Assembly (NCBI RefSeq): GCF_003555545.1
Contig: NZ_CP032157.1
Coordinates: forward strand, 8,250,546-8,314,545
From: Paraflavitalea soli
GTDB lineage: Bacteria; Bacteroidota; Bacteroidia; Chitinophagales; Chitinophagaceae
DNA length: 64,000 bases
Reading direction: 5' to 3'
Made by a program: the position numbers and the translations under genes. Position 1 is the first letter of the stretch. Each line of letters starts with the position of its first letter. Shown here piece after piece: positions 17,721 to 25,651 of the stretch. The notes beneath the pieces are model-generated. The model did not search any database, had not been told where the DNA came from, and worked only from the letters and a program-made list of their open reading frames with translations.

Positions 17721-17749
17721 ATTGCCGACTGCCGATTGCCGATTGCCGG
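17721..17749. repeat. Single arm, ATTGCCG heptamer family, between hisD and hisC
   Basis: Four heptamers ATTGCCG ACTGCCG ATTGCCG ATTGCCG in a 100-base intercistronic gap. No inverse partner is seen nearby. Confidence 0.75.
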
Positions 17750-17780
17750 CCCTGATTCACGAACTTCAAAAAACGAAACA

Positions 17781-18833
17781 ATGAGCTTTGATCTGAATAA
17801 TATAATAAGAGATAATATCAAGAAACTGGTACCCTATTCCTCTGCCCGTGATGAGTTTAAGGGAGAGGCGAGTGTGTACATCGATGCCAATGAGAACAGC
17901 CTGGGATCGCCACTGAGAAAATGGTACAACCGGTACCCCGATCCTTTGCAAAAGCAGGTAAAGAACAAATTAAGCGAAGTAAAAGGCGTTCCTGCCGAAC
18001 ATATTTTCATCGGTAATGGCAGTGATGAATGTATCGATGTGCTGATACGGGCCTTCTGCGATCCGGGGAAAGACAATATTATTATTTGTCCGCCTACTTA
18101 TGGTATGTATGAAGTGAGCGCCAACATCAATGATGTAGCCATTAAAAAAGTGCCGTTAACCCCAGCCTTCCAGCTCGACCTGCCGGCCATTGAAGAGGCC
18201 GTGGATGATCAGACTAAAATGATCTTCATCTGTTCGCCCAACAATCCTACCGGTAACTCTCTGGAGCGGGATGATATTGAAGTATTGCTGAATAATTATT
18301 TTGGCCTGGTGGTCATCGATGAAGCCTATATTAATTTCTCCCGCTTCCGGTCCTTTACCCAGGAACTGGAAGATTATCCCAACCTGGTGGTGATGCAAAC
18401 TTTGTCCAAAGCATGGGGACTGGCGGCTTTGCGGGTAGGGCTCGCTTTTGCTTCCGTGCCCATTATTGAGATAATGAATAAAGTAAAACCTCCTTATAAT
18501 ATCAACCAGGCTTCGCAGGACCTCGTATTGCAGGCGCTGGAAGAAGTAGGGCAGGTGAATGATATGATCAAGGAGATCGTATCACAAAGAGGGGAGCTGG
18601 AAAAGCTGTTGCCTACCCTGGCGGTGGTTAAAAGAGTGTATCCTTCCGATGCCAACTTCCTGTTGGTACAGGTAACGGATGCCAACGCCATCTATAATTT
18701 CCTGCTGCAGGAAGGTATCGTGGTACGTAACCGCAGCAGTGTGACATTGTGTGAAGGGTGTTTGCGCATAACAGTAGGTACGGCTGCAGAAAATGAAGCG
18801 TTGGTGAAGGCATTGAAGAAATACGCTGCTTAA
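17781..18833 (+). CDS. hisC: Histidinol-phosphate aminotransferase
   Basis: A PLP-dependent class I/II aminotransferase of 350 residues that converts imidazole-acetol phosphate to histidinol phosphate. Motifs: YIDANENSLGSP at the N-terminus, NGSDECID, SPNNPTGN, VIDEAYINF and the PLP lysine in QTLSKAWGLA. The frame opens upstream at 17736, but those codons derive from the heptamer repeat region, so ATG 17781 is preferred. It follows hisD by 102 bases. Confidence 0.94.
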   Translation: MSFDLNNIIRDNIKKLVPYSSARDEFKGEASVYIDANENSLGSPLRKWYNRYPDPLQKQVKNKLSEVKGVPAEHIFIGNGSDECIDVLIRAFCDPGKDNIIICPPTYGMYEVSANINDVAIKKVPLTPAFQLDLPAIEEAVDDQTKMIFICSPNNPTGNSLERDDIEVLLNNYFGLVVIDEAYINFSRFRSFTQELEDYPNLVVMQTLSKAWGLAALRVGLAFASVPIIEIMNKVKPPYNINQASQDLVLQALEEVGQVNDMIKEIVSQRGELEKLLPTLAVVKRVYPSDANFLLVQVTDANAIYNFLLQEGIVVRNRSSVTLCEGCLRITVGTAAENEALVKALKKYAA

Positions 18834-18866
18834 TTATTTATTTTTCATCTAACGAATACCAGCATC

Positions 18867-20156
18867 ATGAAATGGATTAGCAAAGTGCTCCCCCTTATTC
18901 TTTTGGCAGCCTCAGCTGCTTATGGCAACGACACCACGCATGTAAAACCCAGGCTCCGCAAGGCGGCGCCTGTAGAAGAGAATGGAGGCATTACACTGCC
19001 TGCCGGCTTCAAGGCCGTGGTAGTGGCCGATTCTGTGGGCAGGGCCAGGCATATCGTGACTGCCGCGAATGGCGACCTGTATGTCATGTTGTTCAGGATC
19101 AAAGACGGGCATGGCATATTGCGCCTGCGTGATACCAACAACGATGGTATTGCCGACCAGACAACGGCCTTTGGTAATTATGCCGGTACAGGTATTACCA
19201 TCAAGGATGGTTATTTGTATGCCTCTTCCAATAAGGAAGTATTTCGCTACAAGCTGAATGAAAAGCAGGAAGTGATCAATCCCGAACAACCGGAGAAGAT
19301 CGTCACAGGCCTGATCGACAGGAATACACACAATACCAAATCACTGGTGCTGGATAATGTGGGCAATATTTACGTGAATATTGGCGCTCCTTCCAATGCC
19401 TGTCAGCTGGAAGACCGCAAAAAAGGTTCTCCTTCCCCTTATCCCTGCCCCTTACTGGATTCAGTAGGCGGCGTATGGCAGTTCAAGGCCGATAAACTCA
19501 ACCAGTCTTACCCCGAAGGTATCCGGTATGCTACCGGTATCCGCAACATCATGGGGCTCGATTGGAACCAAACCACCAACTCGCTGTTTGCGATGCAGCA
19601 CGGCCGGGACAACCTCAACTCCCTGTTCCCTGAAATGTACAATGAAGACGAGAGTGCAGAATTGCCTGCGGAAGAGTTATTCCAGATCAACAAGGGCGAT
19701 GATTTTGGCTGGCCTTATTGTTATTTCGATTGGTACCAAAACAAGAAAGTACTGGCCCCGGAATATGGCGGCGATAAAAAGAAAGAGGGGCTTTGTGCCG
19801 ATAAGAAGAAACCGGTCTATGCATTTCCCGGTCACTGGGCGCCGAATGCCTTGATGTTCTATACCGGCAACCAGTTTCCCGAAAAATACAGGAATGGCGC
19901 TTTTGTGGCCTTCCATGGTTCCTGGAACCGGGCGCCCAAGCCACAGGCCGGGTACTTTGTCGTATTCCTTCCTTTTAAGGATGGCAAGCCCAATGGCGAG
20001 TATGAGATCTTTGCAGATGGTTTTGCCGGTGCATCCCGGGAGCCTGCCAAATCAAGGTTCCGTCCCTGCGGACTGGCCCAGGGCCCTGATGGTTCCCTGT
20101 ATATCTCCGACGATAAGAAAGGTCGTCTCTGGAAAGTAACTTACACAAAAAAATAA
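18867..20156 (+). CDS. Sorbosone dehydrogenase-family (PQQ-type sugar dehydrogenase-like) protein
   Basis: A 429-residue exported beta-propeller protein with a signal peptide (MKWISKVLPLILLAASAAYG). Motifs include LPAGFKAVVVAD, YATGIRNIMGLDWN, HGRDNLNSLFPE, GDDFGWPYCYFD and GSLYISDDKKGRLWKV. The last two are typical of L-sorbosone dehydrogenase and soluble glucose dehydrogenase-like proteins that use pyrroloquinoline quinone. The physiological substrate is not known. It sits inside the his unit between hisC and hisB and is followed 12 bases later by a cytochrome c, a likely electron acceptor. Confidence 0.85.
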   Translation: MKWISKVLPLILLAASAAYGNDTTHVKPRLRKAAPVEENGGITLPAGFKAVVVADSVGRARHIVTAANGDLYVMLFRIKDGHGILRLRDTNNDGIADQTTAFGNYAGTGITIKDGYLYASSNKEVFRYKLNEKQEVINPEQPEKIVTGLIDRNTHNTKSLVLDNVGNIYVNIGAPSNACQLEDRKKGSPSPYPCPLLDSVGGVWQFKADKLNQSYPEGIRYATGIRNIMGLDWNQTTNSLFAMQHGRDNLNSLFPEMYNEDESAELPAEELFQINKGDDFGWPYCYFDWYQNKKVLAPEYGGDKKKEGLCADKKKPVYAFPGHWAPNALMFYTGNQFPEKYRNGAFVAFHGSWNRAPKPQAGYFVVFLPFKDGKPNGEYEIFADGFAGASREPAKSRFRPCGLAQGPDGSLYISDDKKGRLWKVTYTKK

Positions 20157-20168
20157 ACACTTGCTGCT

Positions 20169-20582
20169 ATGCAAAAAACATTGCTATTGATCACTTGTGC
20201 TGGCGCCTTTTTATTGATGGCCGCACAGGTAAAACCAAAGCCAGTGCCTAAAAAGGTATTGGAGAACGGTAAAAAAGTATACGATACTTATTGCCTGCCC
20301 TGTCATCAGCAGGATGGGAGTGGGGTACCCAATATGACCCCTACATTAAGCAAGACCACCTGGGTGACCGGCGATAAAACAAAGCTCGTACAGGTAATCC
20401 TGAAAGGCATGAAAGGTGTGGAAGTGGATGGTGAAACCTACGATAATGTAATGGCTGCTCATGACTATCTCACAGATCAGGAGATTGCAGATGTGACAAC
20501 TTATGTTCGTAACAGTTTTGGCAATAAAGCGAATATGATCACAGTAGCAGAGGTGAAAGCCATCCGCGCTAAGACAAAATAA
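20169..20582 (+). CDS. Exported c-type cytochrome
   Basis: A 137-residue protein with a signal peptide (MQKTLLLITCAGAFLLMAAQ) and one haem-binding motif CLPCHQ (CxxCH) at about residue 42. The probable axial methionine is in the region of KGMKGVEVDGETY or NVMAAHDYL, with the C-terminal helix LTDQEIADVTTYVRNSFG. This is a class I mono-haem cytochrome domain. Its pairing with the upstream dehydrogenase suggests that it carries electrons from it. The left arm of a heptamer repeat begins right after its stop. Confidence 0.88.
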   Translation: MQKTLLLITCAGAFLLMAAQVKPKPVPKKVLENGKKVYDTYCLPCHQQDGSGVPNMTPTLSKTTWVTGDKTKLVQVILKGMKGVEVDGETYDNVMAAHDYLTDQEIADVTTYVRNSFGNKANMITVAEVKAIRAKTK

Positions 20583-21130
20583 GAATACAGAATATAGAAT
20601 CCAGAATTCAGAAGAAATACAGGTTAAAAGGCAGACTGATTGGTAGCATGTTTAATTAATTGCTTAACCTCAATGTTATTAACATGCAACCTGCAAAATG
20701 TTTTGAAGACCTGTTTGTATGGCAGAAAGCTCACCAGTTTACTATCGGTATTTATGGCTATACACGAAATTTTCCGCGTGAAGAAGTATATGGACTAACT
20801 TCGCAATTCAGAAGAGCCGCTGTTTCGATAGCAGCCAATATTGCAGAAGGGTTTAAAAAGCGAAGTGGGAAAGACAAGGCAAGGTTTATGAATATTGCAC
20901 AAGGTTCATTGGAAGAGTGCAGGTATTACCTAATACTTTCCAGGGACCTTAATTATGGTGAAAACCAGTCTTTGGGCGATTTGCTGGATGAAGTGAGTAG
21001 AATGCTTGAGTCTTACCACAATGCAATCTCGAAATCTATAATTAATTAATACAATACTATTCATTGTGAATTCCATGTGCTGGTTCCTATATTCTGGATT
21101 CTGGATACTGGATTCTAAATTCTGTTCTTC
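20583..21130. mobile_element. Putative element: GAATACA-family inverted arms around a four-helix-bundle gene
   Basis: The left arm (20583-20623) reads GAATACA GAATATA GAATCCA GAATTCA. The right arm (21086-21130) is its inverse (TATTCTG GATTCTG GATACTG GATTCTA). Between them is only the four-helix-bundle gene. The left arm begins at the base after the cytochrome stop, and the right arm ends at the base before the hisB ATG. The interior is more AT-rich than the flanking genes. No transposase or target duplication is seen, so mobility is inference. Confidence 0.5.
20684..21049 (+). CDS. Four-helix-bundle protein (23S rRNA intervening-sequence / S23 family)
   Basis: A protein of about 121 residues from the ATG at 20684 (an in-frame ATG at 20660 would add eight residues). 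The family signature is clear: FEDLFVWQKAHQF, YGLTSQFRRAAVSIAANIAEG, RFMNIAQGSLEECRYYLILS, and a last helix with LLDEVSRMLESY. Family members were first found inside 23S rRNA intervening sequences and are related to the Avd accessory protein of diversity-generating retroelements. A biochemical role is not established. Here it stands alone within the his unit, between inverted heptamer-repeat arms. Confidence 0.9.
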   Translation: MQPAKCFEDLFVWQKAHQFTIGIYGYTRNFPREEVYGLTSQFRRAAVSIAANIAEGFKKRSGKDKARFMNIAQGSLEECRYYLILSRDLNYGENQSLGDLLDEVSRMLESYHNAISKSIIN

Positions 21131-22270
21131 ATGAAAAGAGTGTTATTCATCGACCGCGACGGTACATTGATCCACGAAGCTCCTCCTACTTATCAGCTGG
21201 ACTCTTATGACAAGCTTACTTTTTATCCCGGTATGTTTGAGTACATGGGAAGGATTGCCCGTGAGTTTGACTATGAGCTGGTGATCGTGACCAACCAGGA
21301 TGGATTGGGCACGCCAGGGTTTCCGGAAGATACTTTCTGGCCATTGCACAACCTGGTGATGAAGAGCCTGGAAGGTGAAGGCATTCATTTCAGCGCTACG
21401 TATATTGACCGCTCCTTTCCTAAGGACAATGCACCTACCCGCAAACCGGGTACCGGCATGCTCACCCAATACCTCAATAATGAGGCCTACGATATTGAGA
21501 ATTCCTACGTGATCGGCGACCGCATCACCGATGTACAACTGGCCAAGAACCTGGGCTGTAAAGCCATCTGGCTCAACAATGATGCTTCCCTGGGAGCCGG
21601 TGAGATCAAGGACAAAGTAGCTGAACTGCAACATGTGATCGCCCTGGAAACCACCAAATGGAGTGAGATCTATGAATACCTCCGACTGGGATTGCGCACT
21701 GTGATCCATGAGCGCAATACCAGCGAAACACAGATCAAGATCGAACTCAATGTGGATGGCAGCGGCAAAGCACGCATCATTACAGGACTTGGTTTCTTCG
21801 ACCATATGCTGGACCAGATCGCTCGTCATGGTAAGATGGACCTTACCATCCGCGCCAATGGCGACCTACATATTGATGAGCACCATACCATTGAAGATAC
21901 TGGTATTGCCTTGGGTGAAGCCTTTGCACAGGCCCTGGCCGATAAGCGGGGCATGGAACGTTATGGTTTTGCCTTGCCTATGGATGAAGCAGACGCCAAG
22001 GTATTGATTGATTTCGGCGGCCGCAGCTGGATCGTATGGAATGCAGAATTCCGTCGGGAAAGGATAGGGGAGATGCCTACTGAAATGTTCTTCCACTTCT
22101 TCAAATCATTCTCCGATGCCGCCAGGTGCAACCTGCACATTGAATGTCATGGCGACAATGAACACCATAAAATAGAAGCGATCTTCAAAGCATTCGCCAA
22201 AGCCATCCGCATGGCCGTAAAGCGTGATCCGCTGAGTAATTATTTGCCGAGTACGAAAGGGGTGTTGTAA
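21131..22270 (+). CDS. hisB: Bifunctional histidinol-phosphatase / imidazoleglycerol-phosphate dehydratase
   Basis: A 379-residue fusion enzyme for two steps of histidine synthesis. The N-terminal HAD phosphatase (about 1-165) has the nucleophile motif FIDRDGTL (Asp8, Asp10) and [16 protein letters not shown]. The C-terminal IGP dehydratase (about 185-379) has [26 protein letters not shown], and [17 protein letters not shown] with the metal-binding histidines. In place of the cysteine zinc loop of enterobacterial HisB-N it has [15 protein letters not shown] without cysteine. The right arm of a heptamer repeat ends directly at its ATG, so its translation signals come from repeat sequence. Confidence 0.94.
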   Translation: MKRVLFIDRDGTLIHEAPPTYQLDSYDKLTFYPGMFEYMGRIAREFDYELVIVTNQDGLGTPGFPEDTFWPLHNLVMKSLEGEGIHFSATYIDRSFPKDNAPTRKPGTGMLTQYLNNEAYDIENSYVIGDRITDVQLAKNLGCKAIWLNNDASLGAGEIKDKVAELQHVIALETTKWSEIYEYLRLGLRTVIHERNTSETQIKIELNVDGSGKARIITGLGFFDHMLDQIARHGKMDLTIRANGDLHIDEHHTIEDTGIALGEAFAQALADKRGMERYGFALPMDEADAKVLIDFGGRSWIVWNAEFRRERIGEMPTEMFFHFFKSFSDAARCNLHIECHGDNEHHKIEAIFKAFAKAIRMAVKRDPLSNYLPSTKGVL

Positions 22271-22440
22271 TTACGGATTTCGAATGTAGCATGTAGGATT
22301 GCTGCCGCGATTGGTACCCGCAAATAAAGATTCAGGTCGCCGGACTTTCTAAGCCACCAGGAAGTTCGTAGTTGTTTATATTGTTACACATAAAGAATTC
22401 GAAATCCTACATCCTACATCCTACATCCTACATCCGGAAT
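22271..22440. repeat. Inverted heptamer-word repeat, CATCCTA family
   Basis: The right arm (22395-22440) contains CATCCTA four times in tandem after AATCCTA. The left arm (22271-22300) is the diverged inverse (GAATGTA GCATGTA GGATT). The left arm begins directly after the hisB stop, and the right arm reaches the stop codon of the convergent GNAT-like gene. The spacer of about 95 bases shows only weak pairing. Confidence 0.82.
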
Positions 22441-22721
22441 TATAACAGCACATCTTGCCATTCCTTTACCCTGTCAAACACAGACTTGGCGAAGGGGCAG
22501 AGCGGTATGATCTTGATATTATTGGTGCGTGCATATTCCACGGCAGCGTAAACAAGTTGTTTACCGATGCCTTTGCCGGAGAGTGATTCGTCTACTTCCG
22601 TATGTTCGATGAGCATTTGACCGGCATTGGGCGTCGAGTACACCATTTCGGCCAGTATTTTACCATCCTGTTCTACATAGAACATACTTTTGACCTTCCC
22701 TTCTTTGTGTTGTATCAGCAT
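22440..22721 (-). CDS. Small GNAT-like N-acetyltransferase (YidJ/COG2388 type)
   Basis: A 93-residue single-domain protein typical of the short GNAT group. Motifs are KILAEMVYSTP, HTEVDESLSGKGIGKQLV (acetyl-CoA loop Q/GxGxG/K), AVEYARTNNIKIIPLCPFAK and a final aromatic/leucine tail. The substrate is unknown. It lies 30 bases downstream of the small hydrolase on the same strand and is probably cotranscribed with it, convergent with the his unit. Confidence 0.82.
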   Translation of the reverse strand: MLIQHKEGKVKSMFYVEQDGKILAEMVYSTPNAGQMLIEHTEVDESLSGKGIGKQLVYAAVEYARTNNIKIIPLCPFAKSVFDRVKEWQDVLL

Positions 22722-22751
22722 CTTTTAACGTGTTGTGGTGAATCCTGCAAT

Positions 22752-23279
22752 TTAATACAATTGTTGGAGCAGGGCCATGCCTTCCGGCCAGAGCCCCAGG
22801 TTGCTCGCTGAATTAATATGCCCATAGTCGCCTACATTCACGAGGCGGCTGCCCCAGGCATCGGCAAATTGCTGCGCACGCTCCATCGTTACATACATAT
22901 CATTTGTGCTGGCCACCGTGATGGACGGGAAAGGCAGTTTGTTCAGGGGCATGGGCATGAAGCCTGTAGTGCCGGGCGGATAGCTGGGGGCATCCACATC
23001 ACTGGGACCAACCAGTAAAGCGCCTTTGATCACCCGGTTGTACCGGGCAGCCCAACGCACAATGGTGCAGCAGGCAAGACTATGCCCTACCAGTATCACC
23101 TTGTGAGGGGCATGCTGTGTTACAGCAGCATCGATGGTGTTGATCCAGTCTTCGCAAACCGGGGTATCCCAATCAAGCTGCTCAATACGGGTAAAACCGT
23201 AAGCTGTTTCCCATTGCGTTTGCCAGTGTTGCGGGCCGGAGTTATTGAGGCCCGGGAGGATAAAGATGATGGGGTTCAT
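22752..23279 (-). CDS. RBBP9/YdeN-family serine hydrolase
   Basis: A 175-residue alpha/beta hydrolase of the RBBP9 type. Motifs: IFILPGLNNSGPQHWQTQWE, nucleophile elbow VGHSLACCT, Asp in ASTNDMYV and the catalytic His in YGHINSASNLG. The length matches the family. It is cytoplasmic, with unknown substrate. On the minus strand TATCTTTA precedes the ATG by five bases, a near match to the -7 element. Its promoter is back to back with that of the trp leader. Confidence 0.87.
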   Translation of the reverse strand: MNPIIFILPGLNNSGPQHWQTQWETAYGFTRIEQLDWDTPVCEDWINTIDAAVTQHAPHKVILVGHSLACCTIVRWAARYNRVIKGALLVGPSDVDAPSYPPGTTGFMPMPLNKLPFPSITVASTNDMYVTMERAQQFADAWGSRLVNVGDYGHINSASNLGLWPEGMALLQQLY

Positions 23280-23364
23280 GCTCTAAAGATAAAGCAACAG
23301 CCGGAGTTACACAGGGTTACCCTCACATTAACGTTTTCTTGGATCTGGTCCCTTTTGGATTTTT

Positions 23365-23396
23365 TTTGGCAGAATGGAATTGCTACCGCATATTTG
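23365..23396 (+). promoter_or_regulatory. Promoter of the trp leader and operon
   Basis: TTTG at 23365-23368 and CATATTTG at 23389-23396 (one mismatch to TAnnTTTG), separated by 20 bases. The leader ATG follows after only 7 bases. Confidence 0.6.
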
Positions 23397-23403
23397 CACT
23401 ACA

Positions 23404-23466
23404 ATGGTATTGAACAAACAAAATAATCAGTGGTGGTGGCATACAAACTCTAAACGGGGCTTGTAA
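23404..23466 (+). CDS. trpL: Tryptophan leader peptide
   Basis: A 20-codon ORF, MVLNKQNNQWWWHTNSKRGL, with three consecutive tryptophan codons upstream of a terminator and trpE. CGGGGC at 23455-23460, in the last codons of the leader, is perfectly complementary to GCCCCG (23502-23507), the 5' arm of the terminator. Ribosome stalling at the Trp codons would leave it free to form the antiterminator. Full translation of the leader would mask it and allow termination. The organisation mirrors the his leader in this window. It has almost no 5' untranslated region and no visible ribosome binding site. Confidence 0.87.
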   Translation: MVLNKQNNQWWWHTNSKRGL

Positions 23467-23501
23467 CGCTGCTATTGTTGTTTTATAACACTATATTCAG
23501 G

Positions 23502-23530
23502 GCCCCGATGTATCATCGGGGCTTTTTTAT
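23502..23530 (+). terminator. trp attenuator terminator
   Basis: GCCCCGATG (23502-23510), loop TAT, CATCGGGGC (23514-23522), then TTTTTTATTTT. It lies 44 bases before trpE. Confidence 0.92.
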
Positions 23531-23573
23531 TTTATTCTTTATCAACTATAAATTTCTTTCAGAGGGACCAGGC

Positions 23574-24992
23574 ATGAAAAAAATAGCTATTCAGACGAAT
23601 TGTAAAAAGATGCTGGCCGATGTGTATACCCCCGTGGGTATCTACCTGCGTGTGCGGGACCGTTTCCGCGATACGGTATTGCTGGAAAGCACCGATCACC
23701 ATGCGGCCGATAACAGTTATTCCTTCATTTGTATCAATGCCATCGCCGGTATGGAGATCACCTCCACCCGCAGCATTGAATTCAAATGGCCGGGCGAAAC
23801 CCCTGAAAAGATCACTGTAAAGGATGTGCAGGAAGTGCCGCAGCTGCTATGGGATTTCATGCAGCGGTTTGAGGTGACCGGAACCTCCACCAAAGAAAGC
23901 CGGTTTGCCCAGGGACTGTATGGCTATACTACCTTCGATGCGGTACAGTTCTTCGACACCATACAGTTGAAGTCCGGCAGCGTAACCCCGGATATTCCCC
24001 TGATGCGCTACCGCCTGTATCAATACGTGATTGCCATCAACCATTATAAAGACGAACTGTTCATCTGTGAAAATGTGATCAAGGGATTGGACAGCGACTT
24101 ATCAATAGTAGAGTCCCTTATCCGCAGCAAGGATGTACCCGTATATCCTTTTAAAGCACAAGGTGAAGAGGTATCCAATATGACCGATGAAGCCTACCGC
24201 GAGATGGTGACCAAGGGTATCCAGAGCTGTTTCCGCGGCGATGTATTCCAGATCGTATTGAGCCGCCGCTTTCAACAAGCCTTCCAGGGCGATGAGTTCA
24301 ATGTATACAGGGCCCTGCGCAGCATCAATCCTTCTCCTTATTTATTCTTTTTCGATTACGGCGATTATAAACTCATGGGCTCTTCTCCCGAATCCCAGAT
24401 ACTGATCCAGCAAGGCAAGGCAGTAGTACATCCTATTGCCGGTACTTTTAAACGCACCGGTGATGATGAAACGGATAAACTGGAGGCCGACCGTTTATTG
24501 AAAGATGCCAAAGAGAATGCCGAGCACGTAATGCTGGTAGACCTGGCGCGTAATGACCTGAGCAGGGTATGCGATGAAGTCGCAGTAGAGCATTACCGGG
24601 AAGTACAATACTACAGCCATGTGATCCACCTGGTAAGTGAGGTGACTGGTAAAGTGCGGCCCAATGCCAATCCTTTTGAATTGATGGCTAAAACATTTCC
24701 CGCAGGCACTTTGAGTGGAGCGCCTAAATTCAGGGCCATGGAGCTGATCGACTCTTATGAACCTACTACCCGCAGTTACTATGGCGGCGCCATTGGTTTC
24801 ATGGGATTTGATGGCACTTGCATCCACGCCATCATGATCCGTACTTTCCTGAGCAGGCAAAACACCTTGTTTTACCAGGCAGGAGCCGGGGTAGTGGCCG
24901 CCAGCAAACCGGAAAGCGAATTGCAGGAAGTGAATAACAAACTAGGCGCCCTGAAAAAGGCCATTGTTTTTGCAGAAGAGATATCTAAATAA
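23574..24992 (+). CDS. trpE: Anthranilate synthase component I
   Basis: This subunit converts chorismate to anthranilate with ammonia supplied by TrpG. It has 472 residues from ATG 23574. The frame extends upstream through the attenuator but cannot be coding there. The N-terminal domain carries a feedback-site motif, LLESTDHH. The C-terminal chorismate-binding domain has FQIVLSRRF, GSSPESQ, PIAGTFKRTG, LVDLARNDLSRV, AGTLSGAPKFRAMELID and YYGGAIGF. First structural gene after the trp attenuator, followed by trpG after 84 bases that hold an AGCTCGT repeat. Confidence 0.95.
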   Translation: MKKIAIQTNCKKMLADVYTPVGIYLRVRDRFRDTVLLESTDHHAADNSYSFICINAIAGMEITSTRSIEFKWPGETPEKITVKDVQEVPQLLWDFMQRFEVTGTSTKESRFAQGLYGYTTFDAVQFFDTIQLKSGSVTPDIPLMRYRLYQYVIAINHYKDELFICENVIKGLDSDLSIVESLIRSKDVPVYPFKAQGEEVSNMTDEAYREMVTKGIQSCFRGDVFQIVLSRRFQQAFQGDEFNVYRALRSINPSPYLFFFDYGDYKLMGSSPESQILIQQGKAVVHPIAGTFKRTGDDETDKLEADRLLKDAKENAEHVMLVDLARNDLSRVCDEVAVEHYREVQYYSHVIHLVSEVTGKVRPNANPFELMAKTFPAGTLSGAPKFRAMELIDSYEPTTRSYYGGAIGFMGFDGTCIHAIMIRTFLSRQNTLFYQAGAGVVAASKPESELQEVNNKLGALKKAIVFAEEISK

Positions 24993-25013
24993 TAACGCTT
25001 CGATTTACGGGTC

Positions 25014-25059
25014 GCGGGCTGTTTTGCTCGCAGCTCGTAGCTCAAAGCTCGCCGCTAAC
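25014..25059. repeat. Heptamer-word repeat, AGCTCGT family, between trpE and trpG
   Basis: A run of 7-base words GCTCGCA GCTCGTA GCTCAAA GCTCGCC. No inverse arm is close by. Relatives lie at 46427-46454 and 51136-51186. Confidence 0.72.
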
Positions 25060-25076
25060 TAATAAAACCCATTACA

Positions 25077-25649
25077 TTGACCCGGATATTAGTTTTTGAC
25101 AATTACGATTCGTTCACTTACAACCTGGTGCATTTGGTAGAAAAGATATTGCACCAGAAAGTAGAGGTATTCCGTAACGACCAGATCCCTTTGGAGAAAG
25201 TAAAGGAGTATGACAAGATCATTTTGTCACCCGGTCCGGGTATTCCGGAAGAAGCAGGCCTGTTGTTGCCGTTGATCAAAGAATATGCTGCTTCCAAATC
25301 CATCCTGGGCGTATGCCTGGGGCACCAGGCCATTGGACAAGCCTTCGGTGGCAAACTGGTAAACCTGAGTACCGTATACCACGGCGTGGCTACGCCCTGC
25401 CAGATACTGGATCGCAAGGCGCCCCTCTTTGCAGGACTGCCTGCCGAAATTGAAGTAGGCCGTTACCATAGCTGGGTTATCAGTGAGGAAGGTTTCCCGA
25501 AAGAGTTGGAGATCACCGCCCGGGAAGCCAATAACTTTATTATGGCTTTGCAGCATAAAAAGTACGATGTACAGGGCGTTCAGTTTCACCCCGAAAGTGT
25601 ACTGACACCCGTAGGCGAACAAATATTACGTAACTGGTTGAAAAACTAA
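25077..25649 (+). CDS. trpG: Anthranilate synthase component II (glutamine amidotransferase)
   Basis: A 190-residue class I glutamine amidotransferase that feeds ammonia to TrpE. Motifs: FDNYDSFTYNLVH, ILSPGPGIP, catalytic Cys in GVCLGHQAIGQAFGG, and His-Glu in QGVQFHPESVLTP. The start is a TTG at 25077: the family N-terminus begins exactly there and no ATG is available upstream within the gap. trpD follows after 2 bases. The paralogue pabA shares these motifs, but the context points to trpG. Confidence 0.93.
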   Translation: MTRILVFDNYDSFTYNLVHLVEKILHQKVEVFRNDQIPLEKVKEYDKIILSPGPGIPEEAGLLLPLIKEYAASKSILGVCLGHQAIGQAFGGKLVNLSTVYHGVATPCQILDRKAPLFAGLPAEIEVGRYHSWVISEEGFPKELEITAREANNFIMALQHKKYDVQGVQFHPESVLTPVGEQILRNWLKN

Positions 25650-25651
25650 TT

